Origin: a virus
Virus record (IMG/VR): IMGVR_UViG_3300025120_000474
Span: 1-26,043 of that record
Direction: 5' to 3' (one strand)
DNA: 26,043 nt
Both the position numbers and the translations under genes were made by a program. Of this stretch, positions 16,174 through 23,850 are shown piece after piece (within the stretch, counting starts at the first letter, position 1; the number at the start of each line of letters is the position of its first letter). The notes below the pieces were generated by a model. That model worked only from the letters and a program-made list of their open reading frames with translations. It did no database searches and had not been told where the DNA came from.

Positions 16174-18084
16174 ATGATATTAAATAGATTAGATCCAGTC
16201 GCACAAACTTTTGTAGTTGAAGAGCCTACTTATATTACTAAGGTTGATTTGTTTTTTTCTTCAAAAGATGCAAATATTCCTGTATTCTTACAAATTAGAA
16301 AGATAGTTAATAATAGGCCTAGTCAAGAAGTACTACCATTTAGTTCAACAGTAATTCCTGCGACAAGTGTTAACACATCAGAGACTGCTGATTTAGCAAC
16401 TACAGTAACTTTTGAGTCACCAATATTTGTAGATACTGGGGAGTATGCTTTAACTGTAGGGTCAGATTCTAAATCATACAATGCTTATGTGTCAGAACTA
16501 GATGGCACAGACACAAAAACTGGTAGAAGAATATCAGAACAGCCTTTAGTTGGTTCATTATTTTTGTCAGAAAATTTAAAATTATATCAACCTGATTTAT
16601 TTGAAGATTTAAAAGTAAATATTTACAGAGCCAAATTTTATACAAATGTAACTTCAACTGTTAACTTAGAATTAGTTGGATCGCCAGGAAGTTTTACTAG
16701 TATAATAGATGCATTAGTAACTGACCCATTAGAAGTTTATCCAGGTTTTAAAACTATGAAAGTTTATCATTTTAATCATGGTTTTGCTGATTCTTCCTTT
16801 ATAAATTTAAAAAATGTATCTAATATTAATGGTGTTGCTGCCAATGTACAAACAGGAGTAGATCCTACCGCATTTACAGTTAGTAATGTTGTTGGAATGC
16901 CAGGCGATCAAATACAAAATGTTGACTTTGAAATTTCTAATGTAACATTAAATTCATATACAGTCAATTTACCTCATATAGCAAATGTAGTATCAAGAAC
17001 AAGATTTGGTGGTGGATCTGTTAGAGTAGAAGAAAACACAGCTTTTTCATCTATTACACCTCAAAATTCTATTTTTAAACCAGCTGGCACAACTGTGACA
17101 AGTAAAGCACTAACAACAACTCTTGGTAGTTCTTATACTAGGGGCACAGAATTTATTGAAATACAAAATGCTGTACAAAATGATTTTGATTCAGAAAAAG
17201 TATTAGCTAGTAATTTAAACAAAGTAAAAAAAGCTTCAGATAAAAAAACATTTGAATATAGAATAGATATGTCTTCAAATAATGATAGAGTATCACCTGT
17301 CATTGATATAGAACAACTTGGCGCAAATTTTAAACGTAATTTGGTTAATAATCCATCTTATGCTAGTTTAAAAGCACATGAATTAAATTTATTATCTAAT
17401 ATAGGTGACGGTAATCTAGGTGTAGGTCATAAAGCAAACATTTATGTTACTTCAGGTAACTTTGGAATTATTAATTTAGCAAATGTGAATGATATGAATA
17501 ATGCCAATAGTATAATAAATGGTTCTATTTTAAATGTTAATGCTAATACATCACAAACAACAGGATCTGGAGCTAACAATACTGGTTTATATAGAGTAAT
17601 AGATGTGGTTACAGGAAATAGTGATAATGTAAACATAAAGGTAGCCAAGATTACAGGCAATATAGACCAAGATATTGCTAACAATAATGTTTATCATATA
17701 GTAAGCACAAATGATTTTATTACTGAAGAAGCTCCTGTGGGCGGATCAGCATTTTCTAAATATATTTCAAGACAAGTAGATTTTTTTAATCCATCTACTG
17801 GAATTAAATTTTTCTTTGATGTATCTAAACCAGCTGAATCAACAATTGAAATATACTTTAAAACCAAGCTAGCTGGTGATAGCACAAACATGAATAGTAT
17901 AGAATATCAAAAAGTTTCTGATGTAACTATAACTAATTCTTTAGGTGGTGAGTTTATTCAGTTTGAAAAAGAAGTTACTAATATTAGTGAATTTAATTCG
18001 TTAGTATTTAAAATTGTTTTAAATTCATCAGATAGTAATAAAATTCCTAAAATTAAAAATTTAAGAGCGATAGCAACAGGATGA
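16174..18084 (+). CDS. Virion structural protein with N-terminal DPVAQTF motif
   Basis: A 636-residue structural protein. The N-terminus reads RLDPVAQTF, then ITKVDLFFSSKDANIPVFLQ, then NRPSQEVLPFS. A further region has YNAYVSELDGTD, RRISEQPLVGSLFLSEN, and FEDLKVNIYRAKF. I recall this combination as the C-terminal part of large marine phage structural proteins that begin with DUF4815. Here it is its own gene. AGGA at 16164-16167 lies upstream, and an in-frame TAA at 16171-16173 directly precedes the ATG, so it is not simply a frameshifted tail of the previous gene. It probably works with the 1465-residue protein in the baseplate periphery. The stop overlaps the next start (ATGA at 18081-18084). 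Confidence 0.72.
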   Translation: MILNRLDPVAQTFVVEEPTYITKVDLFFSSKDANIPVFLQIRKIVNNRPSQEVLPFSSTVIPATSVNTSETADLATTVTFESPIFVDTGEYALTVGSDSKSYNAYVSELDGTDTKTGRRISEQPLVGSLFLSENLKLYQPDLFEDLKVNIYRAKFYTNVTSTVNLELVGSPGSFTSIIDALVTDPLEVYPGFKTMKVYHFNHGFADSSFINLKNVSNINGVAANVQTGVDPTAFTVSNVVGMPGDQIQNVDFEISNVTLNSYTVNLPHIANVVSRTRFGGGSVRVEENTAFSSITPQNSIFKPAGTTVTSKALTTTLGSSYTRGTEFIEIQNAVQNDFDSEKVLASNLNKVKKASDKKTFEYRIDMSSNNDRVSPVIDIEQLGANFKRNLVNNPSYASLKAHELNLLSNIGDGNLGVGHKANIYVTSGNFGIINLANVNDMNNANSIINGSILNVNANTSQTTGSGANNTGLYRVIDVVTGNSDNVNIKVAKITGNIDQDIANNNVYHIVSTNDFITEEAPVGGSAFSKYISRQVDFFNPSTGIKFFFDVSKPAESTIEIYFKTKLAGDSTNMNSIEYQKVSDVTITNSLGGEFIQFEKEVTNISEFNSLVFKIVLNSSDSNKIPKIKNLRAIATG

Positions 18085-18284
18085 TAAAAGTAAAAAATTA
18101 TCCTAATTTAGTTAGAGATCCAAAATCTAAAGCAATTGTAAATATAAATTCATCAGCTTATAAAGAGCATTTACAAAAAAATTTAGTTAAACAAAACATA
18201 TCACGCATGGATAATGAAATAAATACTATTAAACAATCTGTAAATGATATAAAAGAATTACTAATTAAGATGGTAGAAAAATAA
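18081..18284 (+). CDS. Small coiled-coil protein, unknown function
   Basis: A 67-residue protein. Its first half reads YPNLVRDPKSKAIVN, then SSAYKEHLQK. This resembles a small conserved gene of marine T4-like phages found beside structural genes; I cannot name the family. Residues about 40-66 (ISRMDNEINTIKQSVNDI and on) have hydrophobic residues at heptad spacing, so a short coiled coil is likely. It overlaps the preceding gene by four bases and the next by one, so it is part of the same translation chain. A role in assembly or trimer formation is possible but not shown. Confidence 0.6.
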   Translation: MIKVKNYPNLVRDPKSKAIVNINSSAYKEHLQKNLVKQNISRMDNEINTIKQSVNDIKELLIKMVEK

Positions 18285-18478
18285 TGACATATGCAAATAT
18301 TACTTTAAGAACAACTGGAACTTTATTACCTGACGCTATTACAAATGGTGTTATTGTAAAAAATGCAGCTTTAACAAATCAACAAGTAGATAACAATTTT
18401 GCTAACCTTAGTATAGAAATAAGCAATACTGCTAACACTGCTTCAACAGTAATACCATTTGCAATAGCGCTTGGTTAA
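18284..18478 (+). CDS. Short tail-fibre-motif peptide (cassette copy 1)
   Basis: A 64-residue protein. Its centre has NGVIVKNAALTNQQVDNNFA, matching the K...LTN.E.D.NF.NL motif that usually stands near the N-terminus of long phage tail fibres. Here it is alone. It ends in a hydrophobic tail with Gly last (PFAIALG), like the ending of the 49-residue gene at 18874. It starts in a TAATG overlap. It is probably a small fibre-base or virion-bound peptide; that is inferred from the motif only. Confidence 0.5.
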   Translation: MTYANITLRTTGTLLPDAITNGVIVKNAALTNQQVDNNFANLSIEISNTANTASTVIPFAIALG

Positions 18479-18490
18479 TTAAGGAATAAC

Positions 18491-18865
18491 ATGGCAAACA
18501 ATTTTAAAAATAAACTAACAGCTAATGTAAGTTTTGCAAATTCTTCAGTTGCTGCATTACCCACTTTTGCAAATGTTGGTAATTATTCAGTTCCCACTGG
18601 ATGTGTAGCTACAGTTATAGGTTTATCTTTAGCTAACAGAAATACTCTAAATGCGGCTTGTGTTGATGTGCAACTCAATACAGCAACTGGCCCTAGTGGA
18701 AACATAACATTAGTACAAGCAGCTCCAGTTCCAATTGGTGGTTCGTTAGTTGCTGTTGGAGGAGATCAAAAAGTTGTATTAGAAGTTAATCAATCAATAC
18801 AAGTGAGAGCTACTGCTGGCAATGTAGATGTTATTATGTCAATTTTAGAATCAGATCAAACATAG
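18491..18865 (+). CDS. Small beta-rich virion protein (cassette copy 1)
   Basis: A 124-residue beta-rich protein preceded by AAGGAA at 18481-18486. It contains YSVPTGCVATVIGLSLANRN, then VDVQLNTA, then APVPIGGSLVAVGGDQKVVL, NQSIQVRA, and VIMSILESD. These parts fit a jelly-roll-like or Ig-like small phage structural protein, as seen in many marine phages near fibre genes. I do not know its formal family name. It shares an outline with the 123-residue protein at 19037: a strand ending in N, a V.V.L strand, VPVxxSLV, ENQSI or VNQSI, and a final S.E. They are probably distant paralogues. It may decorate the tail or fibre base. Confidence 0.55.
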   Translation: MANNFKNKLTANVSFANSSVAALPTFANVGNYSVPTGCVATVIGLSLANRNTLNAACVDVQLNTATGPSGNITLVQAAPVPIGGSLVAVGGDQKVVLEVNQSIQVRATAGNVDVIMSILESDQT

Positions 18866-18873
18866 GGTAAGAT

Positions 18874-19023
18874 ATGGCATTAACTAAATTAAGAGGTAAT
18901 ATAATTTCAACTGGTACTGTTTCTAATGCTAAAATTGAAGAGGCTAGCATTACAAATGATAAATTGAAAATACAACCAGCATCAACAGGAAAAGCCATAG
19001 CTATGTCAATAGTTTTTGGTTAA
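18874..19023 (+). CDS. 49-residue tail-fibre-motif peptide (cassette copy 2)
   Basis: A very short gene: ATG at 18874, TAA at 19021-19023, 49 residues. AGGG lies at 18864-18867, overlapping the previous stop. The peptide begins MALTKLRGNIISTGTVSNAK and continues IEEASITNDKL. The text S.AKI..ASITNDKL is the kind of repeat found in the shafts or N-termini of long phage fibres. It ends GKAIAMSIVFG, a hydrophobic end with Gly last, comparable to the end of the 64-residue gene at 18284. The start, ribosome site and exact fit between neighbours support a real gene. Its function is not known. Confidence 0.6.
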   Translation: MALTKLRGNIISTGTVSNAKIEEASITNDKLKIQPASTGKAIAMSIVFG

Positions 19024-19036
19024 AAGGAAAATATAA

Positions 19037-19408
19037 ATGGCAAATCCAAATATTGTAGGCGTTACCACTATACTGGGAGAGACGACTTCTGTAGCAGCTG
19101 CTGTTGCTGATAGAGCTATAGCTAATAATCCAATAACCAGTGGTAATGTTTTTAAAATAAACACTATTATAGCTACTAATAATAACACCACAGCAGCTGC
19201 TGTCGTTCACGTAAATCTTTATCCTGAAGATGATTTAGGTGGCGTATCAAATGCGATAGCTCATGCAATAAGTGTTCCAGTAAATTCAAGTTTAGTTATT
19301 ATAGACAAGTCCACAAGTTTTTACTTAAAAGAAAATCAATCTATAGGAGGAAATGCTACTACTACAAGTAGCATAGTATTCACTACAAGTTTTGAAATAA
19401 TAAAATAG
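19037..19408 (+). CDS. Small beta-rich virion protein (cassette copy 2)
   Basis: A 123-residue protein starting MANPNIVGVTTILGETTSVA, preceded by AAAAGGAAA at about 19022-19030. The rest is beta-type: VFKINTIIATNNN, VVHVNLYPEDD, AISVPVNSSLVIID, then LKENQSIGGNA and FTTSFEII. The layout parallels the 124-residue protein at 18491, although identity is low, so a common fold is likely. It lies directly before the glycine-rich adhesin genes and may be a collar or connector at the fibre base; that is inferred. Overlapping reverse-strand open frames are shadows. Confidence 0.55.
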   Translation: MANPNIVGVTTILGETTSVAAAVADRAIANNPITSGNVFKINTIIATNNNTTAAAVVHVNLYPEDDLGGVSNAIAHAISVPVNSSLVIIDKSTSFYLKENQSIGGNATTTSSIVFTTSFEIIK

Positions 19409-19416
19409 GCTAACTA

Positions 19417-21375
19417 ATGGCTAGCTTTAAAGGTGGTTTAATAAGATCTACACCAATAACTAATTCACGACTTGGTCAAAATAGTGGTATCTTTGGTATG
19501 AGCAGAGTTGCTCAGCTAATAGGTAGTGTTGAATGGCCTACAAATTTTTTTGAAGTAAAAACATTCAATAGCACTCAAACTTGGACGTGTCCAACAGGTG
19601 TATCATCAATAGAATACTTAGTGATATCTGGAGGTGGTGGTGCTGGATCAAATGGTGGTGGAGGCGGTGGAGGTGGTGGTTATAAAATAGGCGTAGCTGC
19701 TGTTGCTGCTCCTAACTCATATACAATGACCATTGGTGGTGGTGGTCTTGGTGGTACTTCCCCTGATGCAGAAAAAGGTAGCAATGGTACTATTTCTTCT
19801 ATAGCTGGTCCTGGTCTTTCGACTATTGACGCTTCAGCTGGCGGTGGTGGTGCTAATTATCAGGGTAATGGTTATGCAGGTGCTTCAGGTGGAGGAGCTG
19901 GTGGTAATCCTGCACCAAATCCAGGTGCAGGACTTGGATATGGTCTTACAAATTTAGTTGGAGGAGCAGGTAATACTCAAACACCAACAACACCAGCTAC
20001 TGGAAATCTTTCACCCGATCAAGGAAATGATGGTGGAAAAGGTTCATCAGACAATAGCGCTTGGACTGTAGGAGGTGGTGGAGGTGGCGGAGGTGCTCCT
20101 GGTACAAATGCAATAGCAAATACTCCACATTATTTTCCTAACTCACAGTTAAGACAAGCTGGTAATGGTGGTGCTGGAGTTGCATCTACAATATCTGGTT
20201 CCACATTATTTTATGGTGGTGGAGGTGGCGGAGGTGGCTCGTCTAATGGACCAACTGTAGAGGGAGCTGGTGGTACTGGAGGAGGCGGTGATGGTGGAGT
20301 TACAAATCCTTTGGCTGCTCGTACTAATGGATTTAATGGAACTTTTGCTACTGGAGGGGGTGGTGGTGGAGGAGTTAATGCTGCTCTTTTAGCTGGAGGA
20401 ACAGGTGGTTCTGGTACAGTAATAATAAAATATAATATTAATATTAATAATGCAACATCAGATAGTGAAAAACTACTAACTTTTAATGGTTCAGGAGTTT
20501 GGCAAAATAATACTGGTGCTAAAGAAATTTCTTATTTAGTTGTAGGAGGTGGAGGGGCTGGAAGTCGAGCTCATAGTGTTGCTGGTTCTGGAGGAGGAGC
20601 CGGTGGATTACTAACAGGAACAGGATTAGCAGTAGTACCAGGAGCATCCTACAATATAATAGTGGGTGCTGGTGGTTCTGCAATGCCTGCAGTTCCCGTA
20701 GCAATTTCAACTTCATTAATTACAGCACAAATTGGTAGCAATTCAAGTATAATAGGCAGTGGTGTAAATAAAGAAGGTTTAGGTGGAGGTGGTGGTGGAC
20801 ATGGAGGTCAAGGAGGAGGATCTGGCCCTGGATTTCAAGGTGGAATTTTTGAAGGCCAAGGACTTCCTGGTGGAAGTGGAGGAGGAGGAGCAGCAACTAG
20901 ATCTATATTTGGTGGACTTACATTACAATCGAGTGCTCCAGATGGTTTTGGAAATAATGGTGGTGTTTCATCGCCTGGAGAAACAACAGGAACTGAATCA
21001 GCAGACCCAGATAGACATGGTGGTGGAGGAGGAGGTGCAACTGCAATAGGTGGAACTGGATCAAAAACTCCTATAACGCTTGCAGGTCCTGGCGGAGCTG
21101 GAAAAGCAAGTCCTATAACTGGCACTCCAGTAACTTATGCTGGAGGGGGAGGTGGTGGATCTGGTTCTCCTGGTGGAGCAAGTGTGGGAGCTGGAGGAGC
21201 AGGTGGAGGTGGAGCAGGTGGTAGAGGAAATGATCCAAATAATGCTATTCCTGGTACAGCTGGTACAGATAATACTGGTGGCGGTGGCGGTGGAGGTGGA
21301 TATGGTGGTTTGCCTAGTAGTGTAGCAGGTGGAGCAGGTGGTTCTGGTGTTGTAATAATAAAGATTACAGGATAA
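19417..21375 (+). CDS. Glycine-rich tail adhesin-like protein 1
   Basis: A 652-residue protein with long Gly runs, probably a receptor-binding fibre or adhesin on the tail. Residues 1-45 are non-repetitive. Then TWTCPTGVSSIEYLVISGGG opens the first glycine-rich unit, which ends GGSGTVIIKYNI near residue 345. A second unit starts at about 350 (GVWQNNTGAKEISYLVVGGG) and ends SGVVIIKITG at the stop. Inside each are strings such as STLFYGGGGG or GTPVTYAGGGG. Gly-rich segments of this kind can pack as polyglycine type II helices, as in the gp38 adhesins of some T-even phages. That structural link is an analogy, not shown here. The next gene is a paralogue. Pro-rich reverse-strand frames are shadows of GGN codons. 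Confidence 0.72.
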   Translation: MASFKGGLIRSTPITNSRLGQNSGIFGMSRVAQLIGSVEWPTNFFEVKTFNSTQTWTCPTGVSSIEYLVISGGGGAGSNGGGGGGGGGYKIGVAAVAAPNSYTMTIGGGGLGGTSPDAEKGSNGTISSIAGPGLSTIDASAGGGGANYQGNGYAGASGGGAGGNPAPNPGAGLGYGLTNLVGGAGNTQTPTTPATGNLSPDQGNDGGKGSSDNSAWTVGGGGGGGGAPGTNAIANTPHYFPNSQLRQAGNGGAGVASTISGSTLFYGGGGGGGGSSNGPTVEGAGGTGGGGDGGVTNPLAARTNGFNGTFATGGGGGGGVNAALLAGGTGGSGTVIIKYNININNATSDSEKLLTFNGSGVWQNNTGAKEISYLVVGGGGAGSRAHSVAGSGGGAGGLLTGTGLAVVPGASYNIIVGAGGSAMPAVPVAISTSLITAQIGSNSSIIGSGVNKEGLGGGGGGHGGQGGGSGPGFQGGIFEGQGLPGGSGGGGAATRSIFGGLTLQSSAPDGFGNNGGVSSPGETTGTESADPDRHGGGGGGATAIGGTGSKTPITLAGPGGAGKASPITGTPVTYAGGGGGGSGSPGGASVGAGGAGGGGAGGRGNDPNNAIPGTAGTDNTGGGGGGGGYGGLPSSVAGGAGGSGVVIIKITG

Positions 21376-21378
21376 AAA

Positions 21379-23793
21379 ATGGCTAAAAAAGTAGGTGGAA
21401 TCATATCATCAAACGAATTTACTCTAAGTCGTTTTGGCAATAGTGGTATGTTTACATTAGGACAACATATTAATGCTGTATCATTAGGTTCATGGGGTGG
21501 TAATTATGATTATGTGAAAGAATTTACTGGTTCTGGTAGTTGGACTTGTCCAGATGGAGTAACAGAAATAGAAGAATATGTAGTAATAGCTGGAGGTGGA
21601 GGTGGAGGCCATTCTTCTGGAGGTGGTGGAGGAGGTGGTGGAATGAGATTTGGCACAGGTTTGTCAGTTGTATCTGGTAAAAATTATCCTTTGAATATTG
21701 GAAGTGGAGGTCCAGGTTTTGAAGCTCCAGGAAATGGTAGAGCTTCTAACGGAGTCTCATCAGCTTTCAAAACTGAAGCTAATGTTTTGTATTATGTAGC
21801 TGTAGGAGCAGCTGATCCTGCACCAGGCAATAGATATTATGTAAAATCAACAAATGAATTTGAAGGTGTAACTGCTAATGTAGAAGCAGAAACTTTAAAA
21901 TTATATGAAGGATCAACATACAGATTTGATCAATCACATCCATCAAATAGTGGACACCCTTTTAGATTTTCTTCAACTGTAGTTTCACCAGCATCATCAG
22001 CTACTCCTTATACAACTGGGTTAACAACTAATCAACCTAGTACAGGTGCAGGATCTCCAGGTTCTAGAGTTCAATTACAAGTAGCAACACCTGCGCCTCA
22101 ACTTTATTACTACTGTACAAGCCATCCAGTAAGTGGATCAGCAAGTATGGGTGGTGCTGCCGATACTCTTGCAAATATTTCAATAGTATCTCTTGGTGGT
22201 GGTGGAGGTGGTGGTGGAGAAAATTCAGGAGATTATACTACTGGTCATAAAGGTGGTTCTGGAGGAGGTAGTGGAAATGGTACAAGACCAGCTGCTGGTG
22301 CTGCAACTCCAGTAACTCAAATTTCTGGTGAAAATACTGATAGAGGTTCTGGTGTACAAGGTTTTGGTGGTGGAGGGGGAGCTAACTACACAGCTGCTGG
22401 TCCACATCCTGCTGGAGGAGGCGGTGGTGGTGGAGCTTCAGCACCAGGTACACAGGCTTCAGCTGCTCCAGTTTTAGATGGTGGAGATGGAGGAGATGGA
22501 CAAGCAGTAACTATTTCAGGCACACCCGTAACTTATGCTGGAGGAGGTGGAGGAGGTACTGCAAGTTTTGGCGTTCTACCACCTGGTACGATTGATTATT
22601 CAAGTATAGGTTTAGGAGGTCTAGGAGGTGGAGGAAATGGAGGATCGGGATTTTCAATAGGTTTAACAGGTACAACTAACACTGGTGGTGGAGGTGGTGG
22701 CGGTGGTATACAAAATGCTCCTAGTGTTGATATTAAGGATGGAAAAAATGGTGGTTCAGGTATTATATTAATAAAATACAAAAATAATTCTGATAATAAA
22801 ATATTTACATTTAATGCATCAACAACATTTTTAAATAATATAGGTGCTAAAACAGCTGATTATTTAATAGTTGCTGGAGGAGGAGGTGGTGGTTTTGGAG
22901 GTGGGGGTGAAGGTGGAGGAGGGGCTGGTGGAATGAGACAAGGATCTGGATTGCCTCTTTTTGAAAATGAAGAAATAAGAATTCAAGTTGGAAGTGGTGG
23001 AACTGCAGCGGGTCCTACTAATTCTGGTGCAGAAAATACAAAAGGTAATGATTCATCTTTATCTACTAGCGCTATACATATTGGATCAAATGGAGGTGGT
23101 AGAGCTTCAACATCCTTTCCACAAAACCGCTTAGATACTATTGGTGGCTCTGGTGGTGGAGGAAATTATGGTGCATCAGGAAATGTTGCTATTTCATTAG
23201 ACAATACTACATTTTATACAGGAAGTGGAAATGTAAGGAATTCAATTGCTACAAGTGGATTTGGCATTACTGAAGCTGATCCTTTTCCAGTGCAAGGTCA
23301 TGCTGGTGGTTCAGCAACAGGTACTGGTACTGGTACTGGTGTTAGGAGAGGCGGTGGAGGCGGTGGTGCTGGAACAGTTGGTCAAAATGGCGCTGATGTT
23401 GCACTTAGTAGAGGAGGCAATGGAGGTAATGCAGTTGCCTCAACAATAACAGGTTCTACCGTATATTATGCTGGAGGTGGAGGAGGAACTATGGGTGAAT
23501 CACATGGTTCTGTAGGTATTGTTTCATTAGGTGGAGGAACAGGAGGTCCAATATCTGGTGCTGGAGCAGGATCTGAAAACAGTCCTGTATATGCCAATAA
23601 AGGTGGTGGAGGTGATGGATACGATAACAAAGGTCCTTCTCCATTTACACCTGCTCCCACAAATGATGGTGGAACAAACACTGGTGGAGGTGGTGGAGCT
23701 GCAACTAACACAACATTTAGAGGAACTAATCCAAATGGGATTGTAAGTGGTCAAGGTGGATCAGGAATTGTTGTCTTAAAGATTACAGGGTAG
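21379..23793 (+). CDS. Glycine-rich tail adhesin-like protein 2 with cupredoxin-like insert
   Basis: An 804-residue paralogue of the preceding protein: SWTCPDGVTEIEEYVVIAGG opens the first glycine-rich unit, which ends SGIILIKYKN near residue 470, and a second unit runs to SGIVVLKITG at the stop. Between about residues 135 and 265 an extra domain interrupts the first unit. It has LYEGSTYRFDQSHPSNSGHP, a FRFS strand, and LYYYCTSHPVSGSASMGG. This resembles the cupredoxin-like module of marine phage virion proteins. Its possible metal residues are H193, C246, H249 and M257. The gene starts three bases after the previous stop with AGGA upstream. Host-binding is the likely role. Whether metal is bound is unknown; the Cys-His-Met spacing is longer than in plastocyanin. 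Confidence 0.72.
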   Translation: MAKKVGGIISSNEFTLSRFGNSGMFTLGQHINAVSLGSWGGNYDYVKEFTGSGSWTCPDGVTEIEEYVVIAGGGGGGHSSGGGGGGGGMRFGTGLSVVSGKNYPLNIGSGGPGFEAPGNGRASNGVSSAFKTEANVLYYVAVGAADPAPGNRYYVKSTNEFEGVTANVEAETLKLYEGSTYRFDQSHPSNSGHPFRFSSTVVSPASSATPYTTGLTTNQPSTGAGSPGSRVQLQVATPAPQLYYYCTSHPVSGSASMGGAADTLANISIVSLGGGGGGGGENSGDYTTGHKGGSGGGSGNGTRPAAGAATPVTQISGENTDRGSGVQGFGGGGGANYTAAGPHPAGGGGGGGASAPGTQASAAPVLDGGDGGDGQAVTISGTPVTYAGGGGGGTASFGVLPPGTIDYSSIGLGGLGGGGNGGSGFSIGLTGTTNTGGGGGGGGIQNAPSVDIKDGKNGGSGIILIKYKNNSDNKIFTFNASTTFLNNIGAKTADYLIVAGGGGGGFGGGGEGGGGAGGMRQGSGLPLFENEEIRIQVGSGGTAAGPTNSGAENTKGNDSSLSTSAIHIGSNGGGRASTSFPQNRLDTIGGSGGGGNYGASGNVAISLDNTTFYTGSGNVRNSIATSGFGITEADPFPVQGHAGGSATGTGTGTGVRRGGGGGGAGTVGQNGADVALSRGGNGGNAVASTITGSTVYYAGGGGGTMGESHGSVGIVSLGGGTGGPISGAGAGSENSPVYANKGGGGDGYDNKGPSPFTPAPTNDGGTNTGGGGGAATNTTFRGTNPNGIVSGQGGSGIVVLKITG
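23320..23340 (+). repeat. Short GGTACT tandem repeat inside adhesin 2
   Basis: Three exact copies of GGTACT plus a partial fourth, coding for a Gly-Thr run. The unit is six bases, so gain or loss of copies would keep the reading frame and change only the length of a flexible loop. Confidence 0.7.
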
Positions 23794-23801
23794 TATAATT
23801 A

Positions 23802-23809
23802 TATAAATA
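23802..23809 (+). promoter_or_regulatory. T4-type late promoter box TATAAATA
   Basis: An exact match to the T4 late promoter box, placed in the longest intergenic gap of the window (57 bases), about 40 bases before the ATG at 23851. Transcription would start near 23815. In an AT-rich genome several chance matches are expected over 26 kb, so the location carries the weight. In T4-like phages this box is read by RNA polymerase with the late sigma factor gp55. It would drive the genes from 23851 to beyond the window. Confidence 0.7.
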
Positions 23810-23836
23810 AGTATATGTTTTTTTATTTTTTATTTT

Positions 23837-23844
23837 AGGAGAAG
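23837..23844 (+). promoter_or_regulatory. Strong ribosome binding site AGGAGAAG
   Basis: AGGAGAAG ends six bases before the ATG at 23851. It is the best Shine-Dalgarno match in the window and lies in the leader downstream of the late promoter box. It suggests high expression of the first gene of this unit. Confidence 0.75.
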
Positions 23845-23850
23845 TTTAAA

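Noticed and set aside
11768-18084. A single DUF4815 gene broken by a sequencing frameshift at 16165
   Set aside because: The junction has a stop, a ribosome site, an in-frame TAA directly before the ATG and normal spacing, which fits two genes better than one broken gene.
19032-19039. TATAAATG before the 123-residue gene as a late promoter
   Set aside because: It overlaps the start codon, so a transcript from it would lack the start.
21135-21440. Pro-rich reverse-strand open frames opposite the adhesin genes (also 20835-21125, 22596-22781 and 23466-23711)
   Set aside because: They are the complement of GGN glycine codons. Poly-Pro runs mirror the Gly runs exactly, and no ribosome sites stand before them.
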